Origin: Pseudorhodoferax sp. Leaf265
GTDB taxonomy: Bacteria; Pseudomonadota; Gammaproteobacteria; Burkholderiales; Burkholderiaceae_C
DNA: 64,000 nt
Assembly: GCF_001422365.1 (NCBI RefSeq)
Contig: NZ_LMMT01000038.1
Coordinates: 257,044-321,043, forward strand
Direction: 5' to 3'
Under the pieces are notes generated by a model. That model was not told where the DNA came from and made no database searches. It was given only the letters and a program-made list of their open reading frames with translations. Position 1 is the stretch's first letter, and each line of letters opens with the position of its first letter. The position numbers and the translations under genes are program-made. Positions 1-8,115 of the stretch are shown piece by piece.

Positions 1-1028
1 GTCAGGAACTTGGCCAGCATCTGCGGGATGCCCAGCGACGACAGGATGTAGTTCAGGAAGTAGGCCCCGAACAGGATCAGCGCGATCATGGACGTGGTGC
101 GCGCCGTGGCGTGCATCGACTCGGCCAGCATCTTCCATTGGAGCTTGCGGTCCACCAGCGCCAGCACCAGGCTGCCGGCCACGCCGAGTGCGGCCGACTC
201 CGTGGGCGTGGCCCAGCCCGCATAGATGGTGCCCAGCACCAGCGCGATCAACAGTGCCGTGGGCACCAGGTCCGACAGGCTGGCGACGCGTTGGGCGGCC
301 GTGGGCTTGGCGCCGCCGGCGTCGCCGTGCAGCTTGAGCTTCCAGCTGTAGTACAGGATCACCGCGATGAACAGCGCGATCACCAGGATGCTGGGGCCCA
401 CCGCGGCCAGGTACAGCGCGCCCACCGAGGTCTCGGTCAGCAGGCCATAGATGATGAAGGTGATGCCGGGCGGGATCAGGTTTCCGAGGGCGCCGCCGGC
501 CGCCAGCGAGCCCAGCACCAGCTTGGGTGGGTAGTGGCTCTTCTCGAAGTAAGGCAGCGCCACCGAGCCCATGGTCGCGGCCGTGGCCACGCTGGAGCCG
601 GCCACGGCCGAGAACACGCCGCAGGACACGATGTTGGTGTGCAGCAGCCCGCCGGGCAGCCGGCCCATCCAGACGTTCATCGCGCGGTACAGGCGCTCGG
701 ACAGGCCTGCGCGGAGCATGATCTCGCCCATCAGCAGGAACAGCGGCACCGAGACCAGCACGAAGTTGGTCGAGGGGTTCCAGATCATCTCGCCGATGAA
801 GTTCCAGAACGGCCGGTCCGACAGGCCGAAGCCGGCCAAGAGCGACAGCAGCGCGAGCGCGGCGCCCACGTAGATGCCACCGGCGAAAAAGCCGATGAAG
901 GCCGCCAGCACGCTGGCCAGCGCCCACCAGGGCACGGCGGCCGCGGTCGAGGCGGGCACCTGCACGCCGAACAGCGAGGCGCCGCCGATGAGCAGGCCGA
1001 TGGCGACGATGAAGACGATGGCGATCAT
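1..1028 (-). CDS. dctM: TRAP transporter large permease, DctM type (partial, C-terminus off the left edge)
   Basis: Large membrane subunit of a tripartite ATP-independent periplasmic (TRAP) transporter, which uses an ion gradient to import a carboxylate or similar solute handed over by the binding protein. About 342 residues are visible, reading leftwards from an ATG at 1028 and running off the window. The visible protein is rich in hydrophobic segments and contains DctM-like stretches such as VPLFLLMGEIML, a glycine-rich GGLLHTNIVSCGVFSAVAGSS and NLIPPGITFIIYGLLTETS. The N-terminus is less hydrophobic-canonical than in typical DctM. The start codon overlaps the dctQ stop as ATGA, so the two are translationally coupled. 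Substrate is unknown; the neighbouring hydro-lyase and cupin suggest a small organic acid. Confidence 0.9.
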   Translation of the reverse strand, partial: MIAIVFIVAIGLLIGGASLFGVQVPASTAAAVPWWALASVLAAFIGFFAGGIYVGAALALLSLLAGFGLSDRPFWNFIGEMIWNPSTNFVLVSVPLFLLMGEIMLRAGLSERLYRAMNVWMGRLPGGLLHTNIVSCGVFSAVAGSSVATAATMGSVALPYFEKSHYPPKLVLGSLAAGGALGNLIPPGITFIIYGLLTETSVGALYLAAVGPSILVIALFIAVILYYSWKLKLHGDAGGAKPTAAQRVASLSDLVPTALLIALVLGTIYAGWATPTESAALGVAGSLVLALVDRKLQWKMLAESMHATARTTSMIALILFGAYFLNYILSSLGIPQMLAKFL

Positions 1029-1654
1029 GCGGGCACCTTGGCGGTGGTGTTCTTGTGGGGGGCGGAAGCGGAACCGTCCATGCCCTGCTGGGCCTCGGCC
1101 ACCGCGTCCAGCGTCTCGGCCGCCTCGTCGATGTAGGTGCGTGCCATCAGCATGCGGTCCATGCCGTCGGCGTCACCACGGGCCAGTTGGCCCACGGCGC
1201 GCGCGGCCATGGCCAGCACCGCCAGCAGCAGCAAGGCCAGGCCCGCGGCCCACAGGCCCTGCGGAAGCACCAGCGGCGTGTGCAGCGCCGACAGGTCGGT
1301 GGAGCCGAAGTCGTACGAGTCCTTGGCCAGCGAGAACGCGCCGTAGACGAAGAAGGCAGTGGCCACCAGCAGTGCGGCCAGCGAGGCCAGGTGCAGCCAG
1401 ACGCGGACCTTGAGCGGGAGCTTTTGCACCAGCACGTCGATGCGCACATGGCCGCGCTCGAACAGCGTGCCGGCCAGGCCCCAGCTCATGCCGACCGCCA
1501 TCAGGTAGCCGGTCAGCTCGGCCGTGGCCTCTGACGAGAAGCCCAGCAGCCGTCGGGCCACGATGTCGAAGCAGATCAGGGCGGTGATCAAGAGGTAGCA
1601 CCAGCCGGCGACGGTCATCGCGCGGCGGCTCAGCCATTCGAGCGCGCGGAACAT
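1025..1654 (-). CDS. dctQ: TRAP transporter small permease, DctQ type
   Basis: Small membrane subunit of the TRAP transporter; in the family it forms a four-helix unit that pairs with DctM. The 209-residue protein has four hydrophobic segments at about residues 12-32, 45-63, 88-107 and 132-152. The motif FDIVARRLLGFS near residue 30 and ELTGYLMAVGMSWGLA near 47 match the DctQ family. The C-terminal tail after about residue 155 is long, polar and acidic, which is longer than usual and of unknown role. The gene lies 4 bp after dctP and overlaps dctM by ATGA, consistent with one transcript dctP-dctQ-dctM. Confidence 0.9.
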   Translation of the reverse strand: MFRALEWLSRRAMTVAGWCYLLITALICFDIVARRLLGFSSEATAELTGYLMAVGMSWGLAGTLFERGHVRIDVLVQKLPLKVRVWLHLASLAALLVATAFFVYGAFSLAKDSYDFGSTDLSALHTPLVLPQGLWAAGLALLLLAVLAMAARAVGQLARGDADGMDRMLMARTYIDEAAETLDAVAEAQQGMDGSASAPHKNTTAKVPA

Positions 1655-1658
1655 GGTC

Positions 1659-2717
1659 TTACTTCGCCGCGCCGTACTTGATGCCCGTGATGGGCGCGAT
1701 CACGTCGTTGTAGACGCCTTCGCAGCGGCCACCGCAACGCTTGATCCAGCCCGGCAACACCTCGCCGGCTAGGTGCTGTTGCAGCGAGGCGGCGACGTTG
1801 GCAGCGGGCTTCACTTCGGCCATGGGCTTCTTCATGAGCGCGTGCATCTTGCAGCCCTCGGCGCGGCCGACGTTGCAGGCGATGCCGTCCTCGGTGGCTT
1901 CCACGCCCAGCGTCCACTGCGCTTCCTGCACTTCGGCGAAGGTCTTCTCGAACTGCGTGCGGATGGCCGGGTCGAGCTTGTTCCACCAGGAGAGGTTCAC
2001 GAAGTAGCCGGCCGTGGACCAGGACACGGGCATGGTGTAGAGGTGCGTCGTGACTTCGGGCCACTTGACGCCGTTGCCCGAGCCAGAGCCCGTGATGCCG
2101 CAGTCCACGGTGCCGCGCTCCAGCGCCGTGTAGACCTCGCCGAAGGCCAGCGAGACCGGCTGGCCGCCGTAGGACTTGATCAGGTCGGAGGCCGAGGGGC
2201 CGTTGGTGCGTACCTTGAGGCCCTTCAAGTCTTCCAGGCCCGTGATGGGCTTGCGGCAGAACAGCATCTGGCCCGAGAACGGGTAGGTGGCGACGAGCTT
2301 GATGCCCAGGCGTTCGAGTTCCTTGTTGGCCACCGGCACCATGGCGTCGGCCACCTTGCGGGCCTGCTTGATGTCGATGTTCATGCCGGCCAGGTCCACG
2401 CCGTCCAGCATCGGCACGTCGCCCGAGACCGTGGTCAGCGGGCCCGCCGCGATGTCGACCTGGCCCGAGCGCACCAGGCGCAGCACCTCGGGGCCGTTGA
2501 CGTTGCGCTCGGGCCAGGACGACAGCGTGATCTCCACGCGGCCGCCCGTGGCCTTGGCCATGCCGTCGCGCAGCATCGGCTGGTCGACCTTGGTGTACTG
2601 CGGCAGGTTGGGCGCGACCTGGGTGATGGCCTGCACGGCGATCTTCGGTTGGGCCGCGGCCAGCGTGGCGGTCAGGGCGAGCGTGGCGGCGCAGAGAAGT
2701 TTGAACGGGGCTTGCAT
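1659..2717 (-). CDS. dctP: TRAP transporter substrate-binding protein, DctP family
   Basis: Periplasmic solute-binding protein that captures the substrate for the DctQM permease. The 352-residue product begins with a Sec signal peptide (about residues 1-22, ending ATLAAAQP). The region containing FCRKPITGLEDLKGLKVRTNG carries the DctP-family arginine that usually salt-bridges a substrate carboxylate. The later motif YTALERGTVDCGITGS is also typical. The segment around residues 270-300 carries two cysteines (IACNVGRAEGCK), and another pair sits near the C-terminus (KRCGGRCEG), so disulfides are possible. It is the first gene of the transporter set, just downstream of the hydro-lyase gene on the same strand. 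Confidence 0.9.
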   Translation of the reverse strand: MQAPFKLLCAATLALTATLAAAQPKIAVQAITQVAPNLPQYTKVDQPMLRDGMAKATGGRVEITLSSWPERNVNGPEVLRLVRSGQVDIAAGPLTTVSGDVPMLDGVDLAGMNIDIKQARKVADAMVPVANKELERLGIKLVATYPFSGQMLFCRKPITGLEDLKGLKVRTNGPSASDLIKSYGGQPVSLAFGEVYTALERGTVDCGITGSGSGNGVKWPEVTTHLYTMPVSWSTAGYFVNLSWWNKLDPAIRTQFEKTFAEVQEAQWTLGVEATEDGIACNVGRAEGCKMHALMKKPMAEVKPAANVAASLQQHLAGEVLPGWIKRCGGRCEGVYNDVIAPITGIKYGAAK

Positions 2718-2748
2718 GGGCGCTCCTTGGAAGATGGGGACAGGGGGA

Positions 2749-3558
2749 TCAGAAACTGGCGATGCGGTGGTTCAGCAGGTCGGTCACGAGCATGCAGCCG
2801 GGCGCGTGCGTGATGCAGAAAGCGGGCCGGGCCGCCATCACCACGGATTGCGGTGTCACGCCGCAGGCCCAGAACACCGGCAACTCGTCGTCGGCCACGG
2901 CGACGGGGTCGCCGAAATCGGGGCGGGCCAGGTCGTCGATGCCGATCAGGGCCGGGTCGCCGATGTGGACGGGCGCACCGTGCACCTGCGGAAAGCGCGA
3001 GGTGACCTGCACGGCGCGGATGGCGTCAAGCGCTTTCATGGGGCGCATCGACACCACCAGCGGGCCGTGGAGCTGGCCGGCAGGCTGCGTCGGAAGGCTG
3101 GTGCGGTACATGGCCACGTTGCGGCCTTCGGCCACGTGGCGCAGCGGCACGCCGGCCTCCAGCAGCGCCTCCTCGAACGAGAACGAGCAGCCGATCGCGA
3201 AGCCGACGAGGTCGTCCCGCCACAGCGCTGTGATGTCGTCCACCTCCTCCACGAGCACGCCGTCGTGCCAGATGCGGTAGCGCGGCAGGTCGCTGCGCAG
3301 GTCCAGGCCTTCGCCCAGCGTGGGCAGCAGCGGGTCGCCGGGTTCGCCCACTGCGAGCAGCGGGCAGGGCTTGGGGTTGCGTTGGCAAAAGCGCAGGAAG
3401 TCGTCGGCCTGTGCGCGCGGCAGGATGGCCAGGTTGGCCTGCACATGGCCAGGTGCCATGCCGGCGGTGTGGCCGTTGTAGGCGCCTGTGCGCATCAGCT
3501 GGCGCGCGGCGCGGCCGTCGGGGGCGCGGTGGGCGAGGTCGGAGCGGGGAGTGGCCAT
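2749..3558 (-). CDS. DUF1445 family putative hydro-lyase (YcsI/D-glutamate cyclase-like)
   Basis: Member of the DUF1445 family, usually annotated as putative hydro-lyase; relatives include Bacillus YcsI, encoded near 5-oxoprolinase genes, and the domain found in eukaryotic D-glutamate cyclase. The 269-residue length and the motifs [22 protein letters not shown] region near residue 30, [18 protein letters not shown] near 120, and [13 protein letters not shown] near the C-terminus are family hallmarks. ATG at 3558 was chosen because an upstream extension would run through the cupin gene, whose stop lies 1 bp away. The tight spacing to the cupin gene and its place before the TRAP genes suggest it processes the imported solute. 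The exact reaction is not known. Confidence 0.85.
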   Translation of the reverse strand: MATPRSDLAHRAPDGRAARQLMRTGAYNGHTAGMAPGHVQANLAILPRAQADDFLRFCQRNPKPCPLLAVGEPGDPLLPTLGEGLDLRSDLPRYRIWHDGVLVEEVDDITALWRDDLVGFAIGCSFSFEEALLEAGVPLRHVAEGRNVAMYRTSLPTQPAGQLHGPLVVSMRPMKALDAIRAVQVTSRFPQVHGAPVHIGDPALIGIDDLARPDFGDPVAVADDELPVFWACGVTPQSVVMAARPAFCITHAPGCMLVTDLLNHRIASF

Positions 3559-3559
3559 G

Positions 3560-3952
3560 TCAGTAGTAGCTGATTTCGAACAGCACGCAACCCTTGCGTG
3601 TCGTGAAGGGCCCGTGCAGCGCGCCCGGCGGCCGGCAGGCGAAGGTGTAGGCGCCGAATGTCTCGCCGCCCTGGCCCTCGGCATCGCAGCCCACCACGAA
3701 GTCGCCCTCGACGATGAAGACCTCCTCGTGGAAGTCGTGCACGACCGGGCGGTCGATCAGCGCGCCGGCCGACCAGCGGGCCAGCCGCGTGCGCGAGCCG
3801 GTGCCGGTGGCGGGGTCGAGGTTGTCGGCCAGCACGATCTCCTCGATGCGGCCGGCCGTGGCGGGAACGGGCTGCCAGGCCGCATCGCTGCGGTCGATGG
3901 CGAAGAACTCGCGGTGCAGTTTGGGCAGGGTGATTTGGCTGGGGGAGGGCAT
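3560..3952 (-). CDS. Small cupin-domain protein
   Basis: A 130-residue single-domain cupin. The fragment [21 protein letters not shown] (about residues 70-90) is the first cupin motif with His and Glu metal ligands, and [10 protein letters not shown] (about 107-116) is the second. Small cupins bind a metal and often act as isomerases, dioxygenases or lyases, or simply as metabolite sensors; which applies here cannot be told. Its stop is 1 bp from the hydro-lyase start, so the two proteins probably act in the same pathway. A 160-bp spacer separates it from the LysR gene upstream. Confidence 0.8.
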   Translation of the reverse strand: MPSPSQITLPKLHREFFAIDRSDAAWQPVPATAGRIEEIVLADNLDPATGTGSRTRLARWSAGALIDRPVVHDFHEEVFIVEGDFVVGCDAEGQGGETFGAYTFACRPPGALHGPFTTRKGCVLFEISYY

Positions 3953-4112
3953 GGGGGCGCAGTGTTGTCGTGCCCCCGACCCCGGTCAAACGGGAAATTC
4001 TTGTGCCGGTCCAACAGATTTGCTGATGGCACTGCGCTGGCGCAGGCAGCGCCCCAGGCTGGGGATCGGCATGCCCCGCCGGGGTGCGGAAAAGTCCCCG
4101 TGCCGGGCGGGT

Positions 4113-5030
4113 TCAGTTCGCGAGGATGTCCGGGCGGCTCGCCGCGACGAAGTCGTCGCTGGCCGATTGCGCCATCGCCACCAGCGCCTCGGCCATGGGC
4201 GAGGCCGGCTCCATGCGGAAGCTGGCGACCACCGGCAGCGGAATCGGCCGGGGTTCCACGTCGAGCAGCACCAGGCGGCCCTGTTCCAGGTCCTGCTGGA
4301 TCGCGCCGATGGGCAGCAGCGCCGCGCCGAAGCCCGAACGGGCCATGTCCACCATGGCGCCCAGCGAGGAAAAGTAGCTCACGCGCAGGTTGGCCACACC
4401 GGCCGTGTTCTGCGCAATGTTGCGGTACACGCTGGATTCGCGGTGGAACGAGATGATGGGGTGCTGCGCGATGTCGGCGAACGAGAGCTGCGTGCGTGTC
4501 GGAAAGCTCAGCGCCCGTGCCGGGCTGGCGGCCCAGCCCATTGCGAAGTTGGCCAGCCGCCGGTTGTCGATGAAGCCCTGCGTGATCTCTTCCGACAGGA
4601 TGGCGCAGTCCAGCGTGCCACGCAGCAGTTCGTCGCGCAGCCTCGGGGTGATGTCGGAGATCAGCTCCAGCGTGGCATTGGGGTAGCGCTCGGCAAAGCG
4701 CGAGAGCAGCGCGGGCAGCCAGGTGTGCGCGATGGTCTCGATCACGCCGATGCGCAGCATGCCCGCGAAGGTCTCGGGCTGGCCCATGGCGGCCATCATG
4801 CGGGCCTGCAGCTCGATCATGCGCTCGGCATGCGGCATCAATTCGGTGCCGTGCCGGTTCAGCATCACGCCGCGGTGTTCGCGCTCGAACAGCCGCACGC
4901 CGAACTGCTCTTCCAGCGTGGCGATGCGGCTGGAGATGCCGGCCTGCGTGGTGTGCAGCTTCTCGGCTGCGGCCTTGAAGCTGCCGAGCCTGGCCACCCA
5001 GACGAAGGCTTCGAGGAAACGCACGTTCAT
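4113..5030 (-). CDS. LysR-family transcriptional regulator
   Basis: A 305-residue LysR-type regulator. The N-terminal winged helix-turn-helix (residues 1-60) contains the classic LGSFKAAAEKLHTTQAGISS recognition region, followed by a linker helix and a periplasmic-binding-protein-like effector domain from about residue 90. It is transcribed in the same direction as the cupin, hydro-lyase and TRAP genes, and divergently from the allophanate hydrolase gene across a 128-bp gap. It is therefore a candidate regulator of either flank. LysR proteins often bind the shared divergent promoter; the palindrome at 5108-5137 contains an ATC-N10-GAT core that would be compatible. In Pseudomonas sp. ADP the cyanuric acid genes are also controlled by a LysR protein (AtzR), but orthology is not shown here. 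Confidence 0.92.
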   Translation of the reverse strand: MNVRFLEAFVWVARLGSFKAAAEKLHTTQAGISSRIATLEEQFGVRLFEREHRGVMLNRHGTELMPHAERMIELQARMMAAMGQPETFAGMLRIGVIETIAHTWLPALLSRFAERYPNATLELISDITPRLRDELLRGTLDCAILSEEITQGFIDNRRLANFAMGWAASPARALSFPTRTQLSFADIAQHPIISFHRESSVYRNIAQNTAGVANLRVSYFSSLGAMVDMARSGFGAALLPIGAIQQDLEQGRLVLLDVEPRPIPLPVVASFRMEPASPMAEALVAMAQSASDDFVAASRPDILAN

Positions 5031-5093
5031 GGCGGCGGTGTGGGCTGGGCGAAGGAGGGGTGGCCGAGCTTAGCGGATGCGCCACGCAGCGCG

Positions 5094-5110
5094 TTGGCAC
5101 ATCACTTGCA
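5094..5110 (+). promoter_or_regulatory. Sigma-54 (RpoN) promoter of the allophanate hydrolase unit
   Basis: The sequence TTGGCACATCACTTGCA matches the sigma-54 consensus YTGGCACG-N4-TTGCW with a single mismatch (A for G after GGCAC). The invariant GG (5096-5097) and GC (5108-5109) are separated by exactly 10 bases. The predicted start point is about 5120, giving a leader of roughly 38 bases to the ATG at 5159. Sigma-54 control fits nitrogen-limitation use of oligo-ureas. I do not see a convincing NtrC enhancer upstream, and no enhancer-binding activator gene is in the window. Confidence 0.75.
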
Positions 5111-5137
5111 TCTCATCATGTACACATGATTGGATGC
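5108..5137. promoter_or_regulatory. 30-bp palindromic operator over the predicted start point
   Basis: An interrupted inverted repeat, GCATC-TC-ATCATG then TACA then CATGAT-TG-GATGC. The inner 6-bp arms and outer 5-bp arms are perfect, with only the two 2-bp spacers not pairing. It starts at the -12 element of the sigma-54 promoter and covers the predicted transcription start, a position suited to repression. A GntR/FCD regulator is encoded at the end of the island (19409-20137) and a LysR regulator is divergent; either could bind. The half-site TCATGTA recurs at the second sigma-54 promoter. Confidence 0.65.
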
Positions 5138-5158
5138 CTCAAAGTGGTGCAACTCAAG

Positions 5159-6847
5159 ATGCCTTCCCCTGCTTCCGACGCCTGGCCCGAGAACGCCTGG
5201 ATCTCGCGCGCCGGCCAGCCCGTGCAGACCGTCACCAGCGGCCCGCTGGCCGGCCTGGCGTTCGCGGCCAAGGACAACATCGACGCAGCCGGCTTCGCCA
5301 CCACGGCCGCCTGTCCGGCCTTCGCCTTTGAGCCCGCGCAGCACGCCAGCGTGGTGCAGCGCCTGCTCGATGCCGGTGCGGCCCTGCTGGGCAAGACCAA
5401 CCTGGACCAGTTCGCCTGCGGCCTGAACGGCACGCGCTCACCCTATGGTCCGGTGCCGAATGCGGTCAACCCCGCCTATGTGTCGGGCGGCTCCAGCTCG
5501 GGCTCGGCCTACGTGGTGGCCACGGGCGAGGCCGACTTCGCGCTGGGCACCGACACGGCCGGCTCGGGCCGCGTGCCGGCGGGCCTCAACAACATCGTCG
5601 GCATCAAGCCCAGCAAGGGCCTCATCAGCGCACGCGGCGTGGTGCCGGCCGCGCAGAGCGTGGACTGCGTCTCCATCTTCGCGCGCACCGTGGATGTGGC
5701 GGCCCGCGTGCTGGCCGTGGCCCAGGGCTACGACGCCGAGGACCCCTATGCGCGCCGTTTGCAGATGGCCACCACGCCGCTGCCGGCCGCGTTCCGCTTC
5801 GGCGTGCCGACGCCGCTGGAGTTCTGCGGCGACGCGCAGGCGGAGCAGGCCTTCGCCCAGGCCATCGAACGTCTGCGCGCACTGGGCGGCACGCCCGTGG
5901 ACATCGACTACGCACCGCTGGCCGGCGCCGCCGCCTTGCTCTACGAGAGCGCGCTCGTGGCCGAGCGCTACGCCGCCGTGCGCCCCTTCGTCGATGCGCA
6001 CCCGGACGAGATCGTCGAGCCCGTGCGCAGCATCCTCCTGGCCGGCAAGGGCTACAGCGCGGCCGACCTCGTGGACGCCCAGACCCGGCTGCGCGCCTTC
6101 GGCCAGCAGGCCGCTGCGATGTGGCAGGGCATCGACGTGCTGCTGGTGCCCACCGCGCCCACGCACTACACCGTGGCGCAGATGCAGGCCGACCCGGTGG
6201 CGCTGAACCGCAACCTGGGCGCCTACACCAACTTCGTCAATTTGCTGGACTACGCCGCCATCTCGGTGCCCAGCAGCCTGCGGCCCGACGGCCTGCCCTT
6301 CGGCATCACGCTGATCGGCCCGGCAGGCAGCGACTGGCAGCTGGCCGAGCTGGGCCAGCGCTACCACCATGCCACCGGGCTCACGCTGGGCGCAACCGGC
6401 CAGCCCTTGCCGGCGCCCGCGCCCATCGCCGCGCTGCAACCGGCCGCGACCGTGGACGTGGTCGTCGTCGGCGCCCACCTGTCGGGCCTGCCGCTCAACG
6501 GCCAGCTGACCGAGCGCGGCGCAGTGCTGCTGCGCGCCGACGAGACCGCGCCCGACTACCGGCTGTTCGCCTTGCCCGGCACGGTGCCACCCAAGCCCGG
6601 CCTGTTGCGCGTGGCGCCGGGCCGCGGCGCGCGCATCGCGGTCGAGGTCTGGCGCATGCCGGCCACGGCCTACGGCAGCTTCGTCGCACTGATCCCGCCG
6701 CCGCTGGGCATCGGCACGCTGCTGCTCGCCGACGGCAGCCAGGCCCAGGGCTTCGTCTGCGAACCCCTGGCGCTGGAAGGCGCGCAGGACATCAGCCACT
6801 TCGGCGGCTGGCGCGCATTCCTGCGCGACCGCGCCGCCGCTTCCTGA
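5159..6847 (+). CDS. atzF: Allophanate hydrolase (AtzF type)
   Basis: Hydrolyses allophanate (urea-1-carboxylate) towards ammonia and CO2, the last step of biuret and cyanuric acid catabolism. The 562-residue protein has an amidase-signature domain with the Lys38, Ser112 (in GGSSSGS) and Ser136 (in TDTAGSG) triad, the two serines 24 residues apart as in the family. A C-terminal allophanate hydrolase domain follows from about residue 430 (VVVVGAHLSGLPLNGQL), which in AtzF relatives completes the decarboxylation step. Oddly, only 37 residues precede the catalytic lysine, some 35-40 fewer than in usual 600-residue relatives. ATG 5159 was chosen because the next upstream ATG (5126) lies inside the operator, close to the predicted start point. 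First gene of the sigma-54 unit. Confidence 0.87.
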   Translation: MPSPASDAWPENAWISRAGQPVQTVTSGPLAGLAFAAKDNIDAAGFATTAACPAFAFEPAQHASVVQRLLDAGAALLGKTNLDQFACGLNGTRSPYGPVPNAVNPAYVSGGSSSGSAYVVATGEADFALGTDTAGSGRVPAGLNNIVGIKPSKGLISARGVVPAAQSVDCVSIFARTVDVAARVLAVAQGYDAEDPYARRLQMATTPLPAAFRFGVPTPLEFCGDAQAEQAFAQAIERLRALGGTPVDIDYAPLAGAAALLYESALVAERYAAVRPFVDAHPDEIVEPVRSILLAGKGYSAADLVDAQTRLRAFGQQAAAMWQGIDVLLVPTAPTHYTVAQMQADPVALNRNLGAYTNFVNLLDYAAISVPSSLRPDGLPFGITLIGPAGSDWQLAELGQRYHHATGLTLGATGQPLPAPAPIAALQPAATVDVVVVGAHLSGLPLNGQLTERGAVLLRADETAPDYRLFALPGTVPPKPGLLRVAPGRGARIAVEVWRMPATAYGSFVALIPPPLGIGTLLLADGSQAQGFVCEPLALEGAQDISHFGGWRAFLRDRAAAS

Positions 6848-6880
6848 CCCCTTGATCCACCGCCTTTGCAGGAGAAAACC

Positions 6881-7888
6881 ATGCTGAACCGCCCCCTCAC
6901 CCCGTCCCCGGCCCGCCGCCGCCTGCTGCAGACGGCCGGCGCCTCGGCCGCGCTGGCCGCGCTCGGCGCGCCGCTGGCCGTGCACGCCCAGGCCGGCCCC
7001 AAGATCCGCGTCGGCTACTGGCCCATCGCGGCCGGCCTGCCGTTCTACGCCGCTGTCGAACTCGGCTACTTCAAGGAGGCCGGCCTCAACGTCGAGCCGC
7101 TCAAGTTCGCGGGCGCCCAGCAGATCATGGAGGGCATGCTGTCCGACCGTTGCGACGGCAGCGCCAATGGCACGGGCTCGGCCAACATCGCCATCGGCGA
7201 GATCGCCGCGCCGGGCAGCTTCAAGATCTTCTGCTCCAACCCCAGCAACGCCAAGAACGTGCTGGACCAGGTCATCGTGCCGGCCGCCAGCACGGCCAAG
7301 GTGATGGCCGACCTCAAGGGCAAGCGCGTGGGCTCGGGCCCCGGCATCCAGAACGTGACGCTGGCCAAGACCGTGCTGGAGCGTGGCGGTGCCACCGGCG
7401 TGACCGTGGTCGAACTGCCCATCGGCCAGCACGTGGCGGCGCTCGCGGCAGGCCAGCTGGACGGCTGCTACACGCTGGAGCCCACCGGCACCATCGGCCG
7501 CATGAACGGCACCACCAAGGCGCTGGAGTCCGGCGTGATCGCCAAGTACGTGCTGGGCGACCCGATGGCGCCCTGGTTCGGCGGCTCGGCCTCGCTGACG
7601 GCGGCCTTCATCAAGAAGAACCCGGCCGAGGCCAAGAAGTTCATCACCGCCTACGCCAAGGGCGTGGCGTACGTGCGCAGCAAGCCCGACGAGGCGCGCC
7701 AGTACCTCAAGGGCTACACCGCCATCGAGGGGCCGCTGACCGGCGAGGTGCCGCTGGCCGCGTACACCATGTACGACGAATTCAAGCCGGCCGATGTGGC
7801 GCACTTCCAGAAGTTCTTCGACCTGTTCAGCGAGAAGGGCATCTTCTCCTCGCGGCTCATGGTCGAGAGCATGCTCTACAAGGGTTAA
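6881..7888 (+). CDS. ABC transporter substrate-binding protein, NMT1/SsuA-like
   Basis: Periplasmic binding protein of a nitrate/sulfonate/taurine-type ABC importer. The 335-residue product starts with a signal containing a twin-arginine-like SPARRRLLQTAG followed by an Ala-rich segment and an AHAQA cleavage region near residue 37, so Tat export is possible. The mature part opens with KIRVGYWPIAAGLPFYAAVE and GYFKEAGLNVEPLKF, characteristic of the family. ATG 6881 is preceded by GGAG at 6871. Placement between allophanate hydrolase and the AtzG/AtzE genes suggests it binds a urea-like nitrogen compound; the ligand cannot be read from sequence. Confidence 0.88.
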   Translation: MLNRPLTPSPARRRLLQTAGASAALAALGAPLAVHAQAGPKIRVGYWPIAAGLPFYAAVELGYFKEAGLNVEPLKFAGAQQIMEGMLSDRCDGSANGTGSANIAIGEIAAPGSFKIFCSNPSNAKNVLDQVIVPAASTAKVMADLKGKRVGSGPGIQNVTLAKTVLERGGATGVTVVELPIGQHVAALAAGQLDGCYTLEPTGTIGRMNGTTKALESGVIAKYVLGDPMAPWFGGSASLTAAFIKKNPAEAKKFITAYAKGVAYVRSKPDEARQYLKGYTAIEGPLTGEVPLAAYTMYDEFKPADVAHFQKFFDLFSEKGIFSSRLMVESMLYKG

Positions 7889-7955
7889 GGACCCGCGAAC
7901 GAACTGCTTACACCCACGCGAGGCCCCTATGACCACCTGCTTCCACCGTCAACGT

Positions 7956-8071
7956 GCTGCCGAGGGCCTCGCCCTGCGGGCCAGGGCACGGCAGCCCGCA
8001 TGCGGGCGTTGCAGTCCTTGCCCTGGCATGAGCCAGGGCGGCGGCCTGCGCCTACGCCTGCGGGCCGCCGC
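7956..8071. repeat. Cluster of four GC-rich hairpins between binding-protein and permease genes
   Basis: Four consecutive dyads fill the 227-bp gap. Hairpin 1 has outer arms 7956-7962 and 7989-7995 with a nested GCCCTG (7971-7976) / CAGGGC (7982-7987). The second is the perfect 14-bp palindrome GCCCGCATGCGGGC at 7994-8007. The third is GCCCTGGC-ATGA-GCCAGGGC at 8020-8039. The fourth has 9-bp arms at 8038-8046 and 8063-8071. No T-tract follows, so they are not intrinsic terminators; they may stabilise the upstream message so that binding protein exceeds permease, or be REP-like sequence. Confidence 0.6.
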
Positions 8072-8115
8072 ACCCTGTCGTGGGCGCGATCAGTCCATTC
8101 GCGGGTTCTAAGGCC

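Noticed and set aside
4860..5093. NtrC enhancer sites upstream of the first sigma-54 promoter
   Set aside because: I looked for GCAC/GTGC dyads of the right spacing and found nothing convincing; only partial half-sites.
5438..7936. An 832-codon open frame antisense to the allophanate hydrolase and binding-protein genes
   Set aside because: Same shadow composition; no domain features; would erase two well-supported genes.
7929..8111. A 60-codon Cys/Arg-rich open frame between the NMT1-type binding-protein and permease genes
   Set aside because: It runs through four hairpins, has no ribosome-binding site or family resemblance, and its composition is explained by the GC-rich palindromes.
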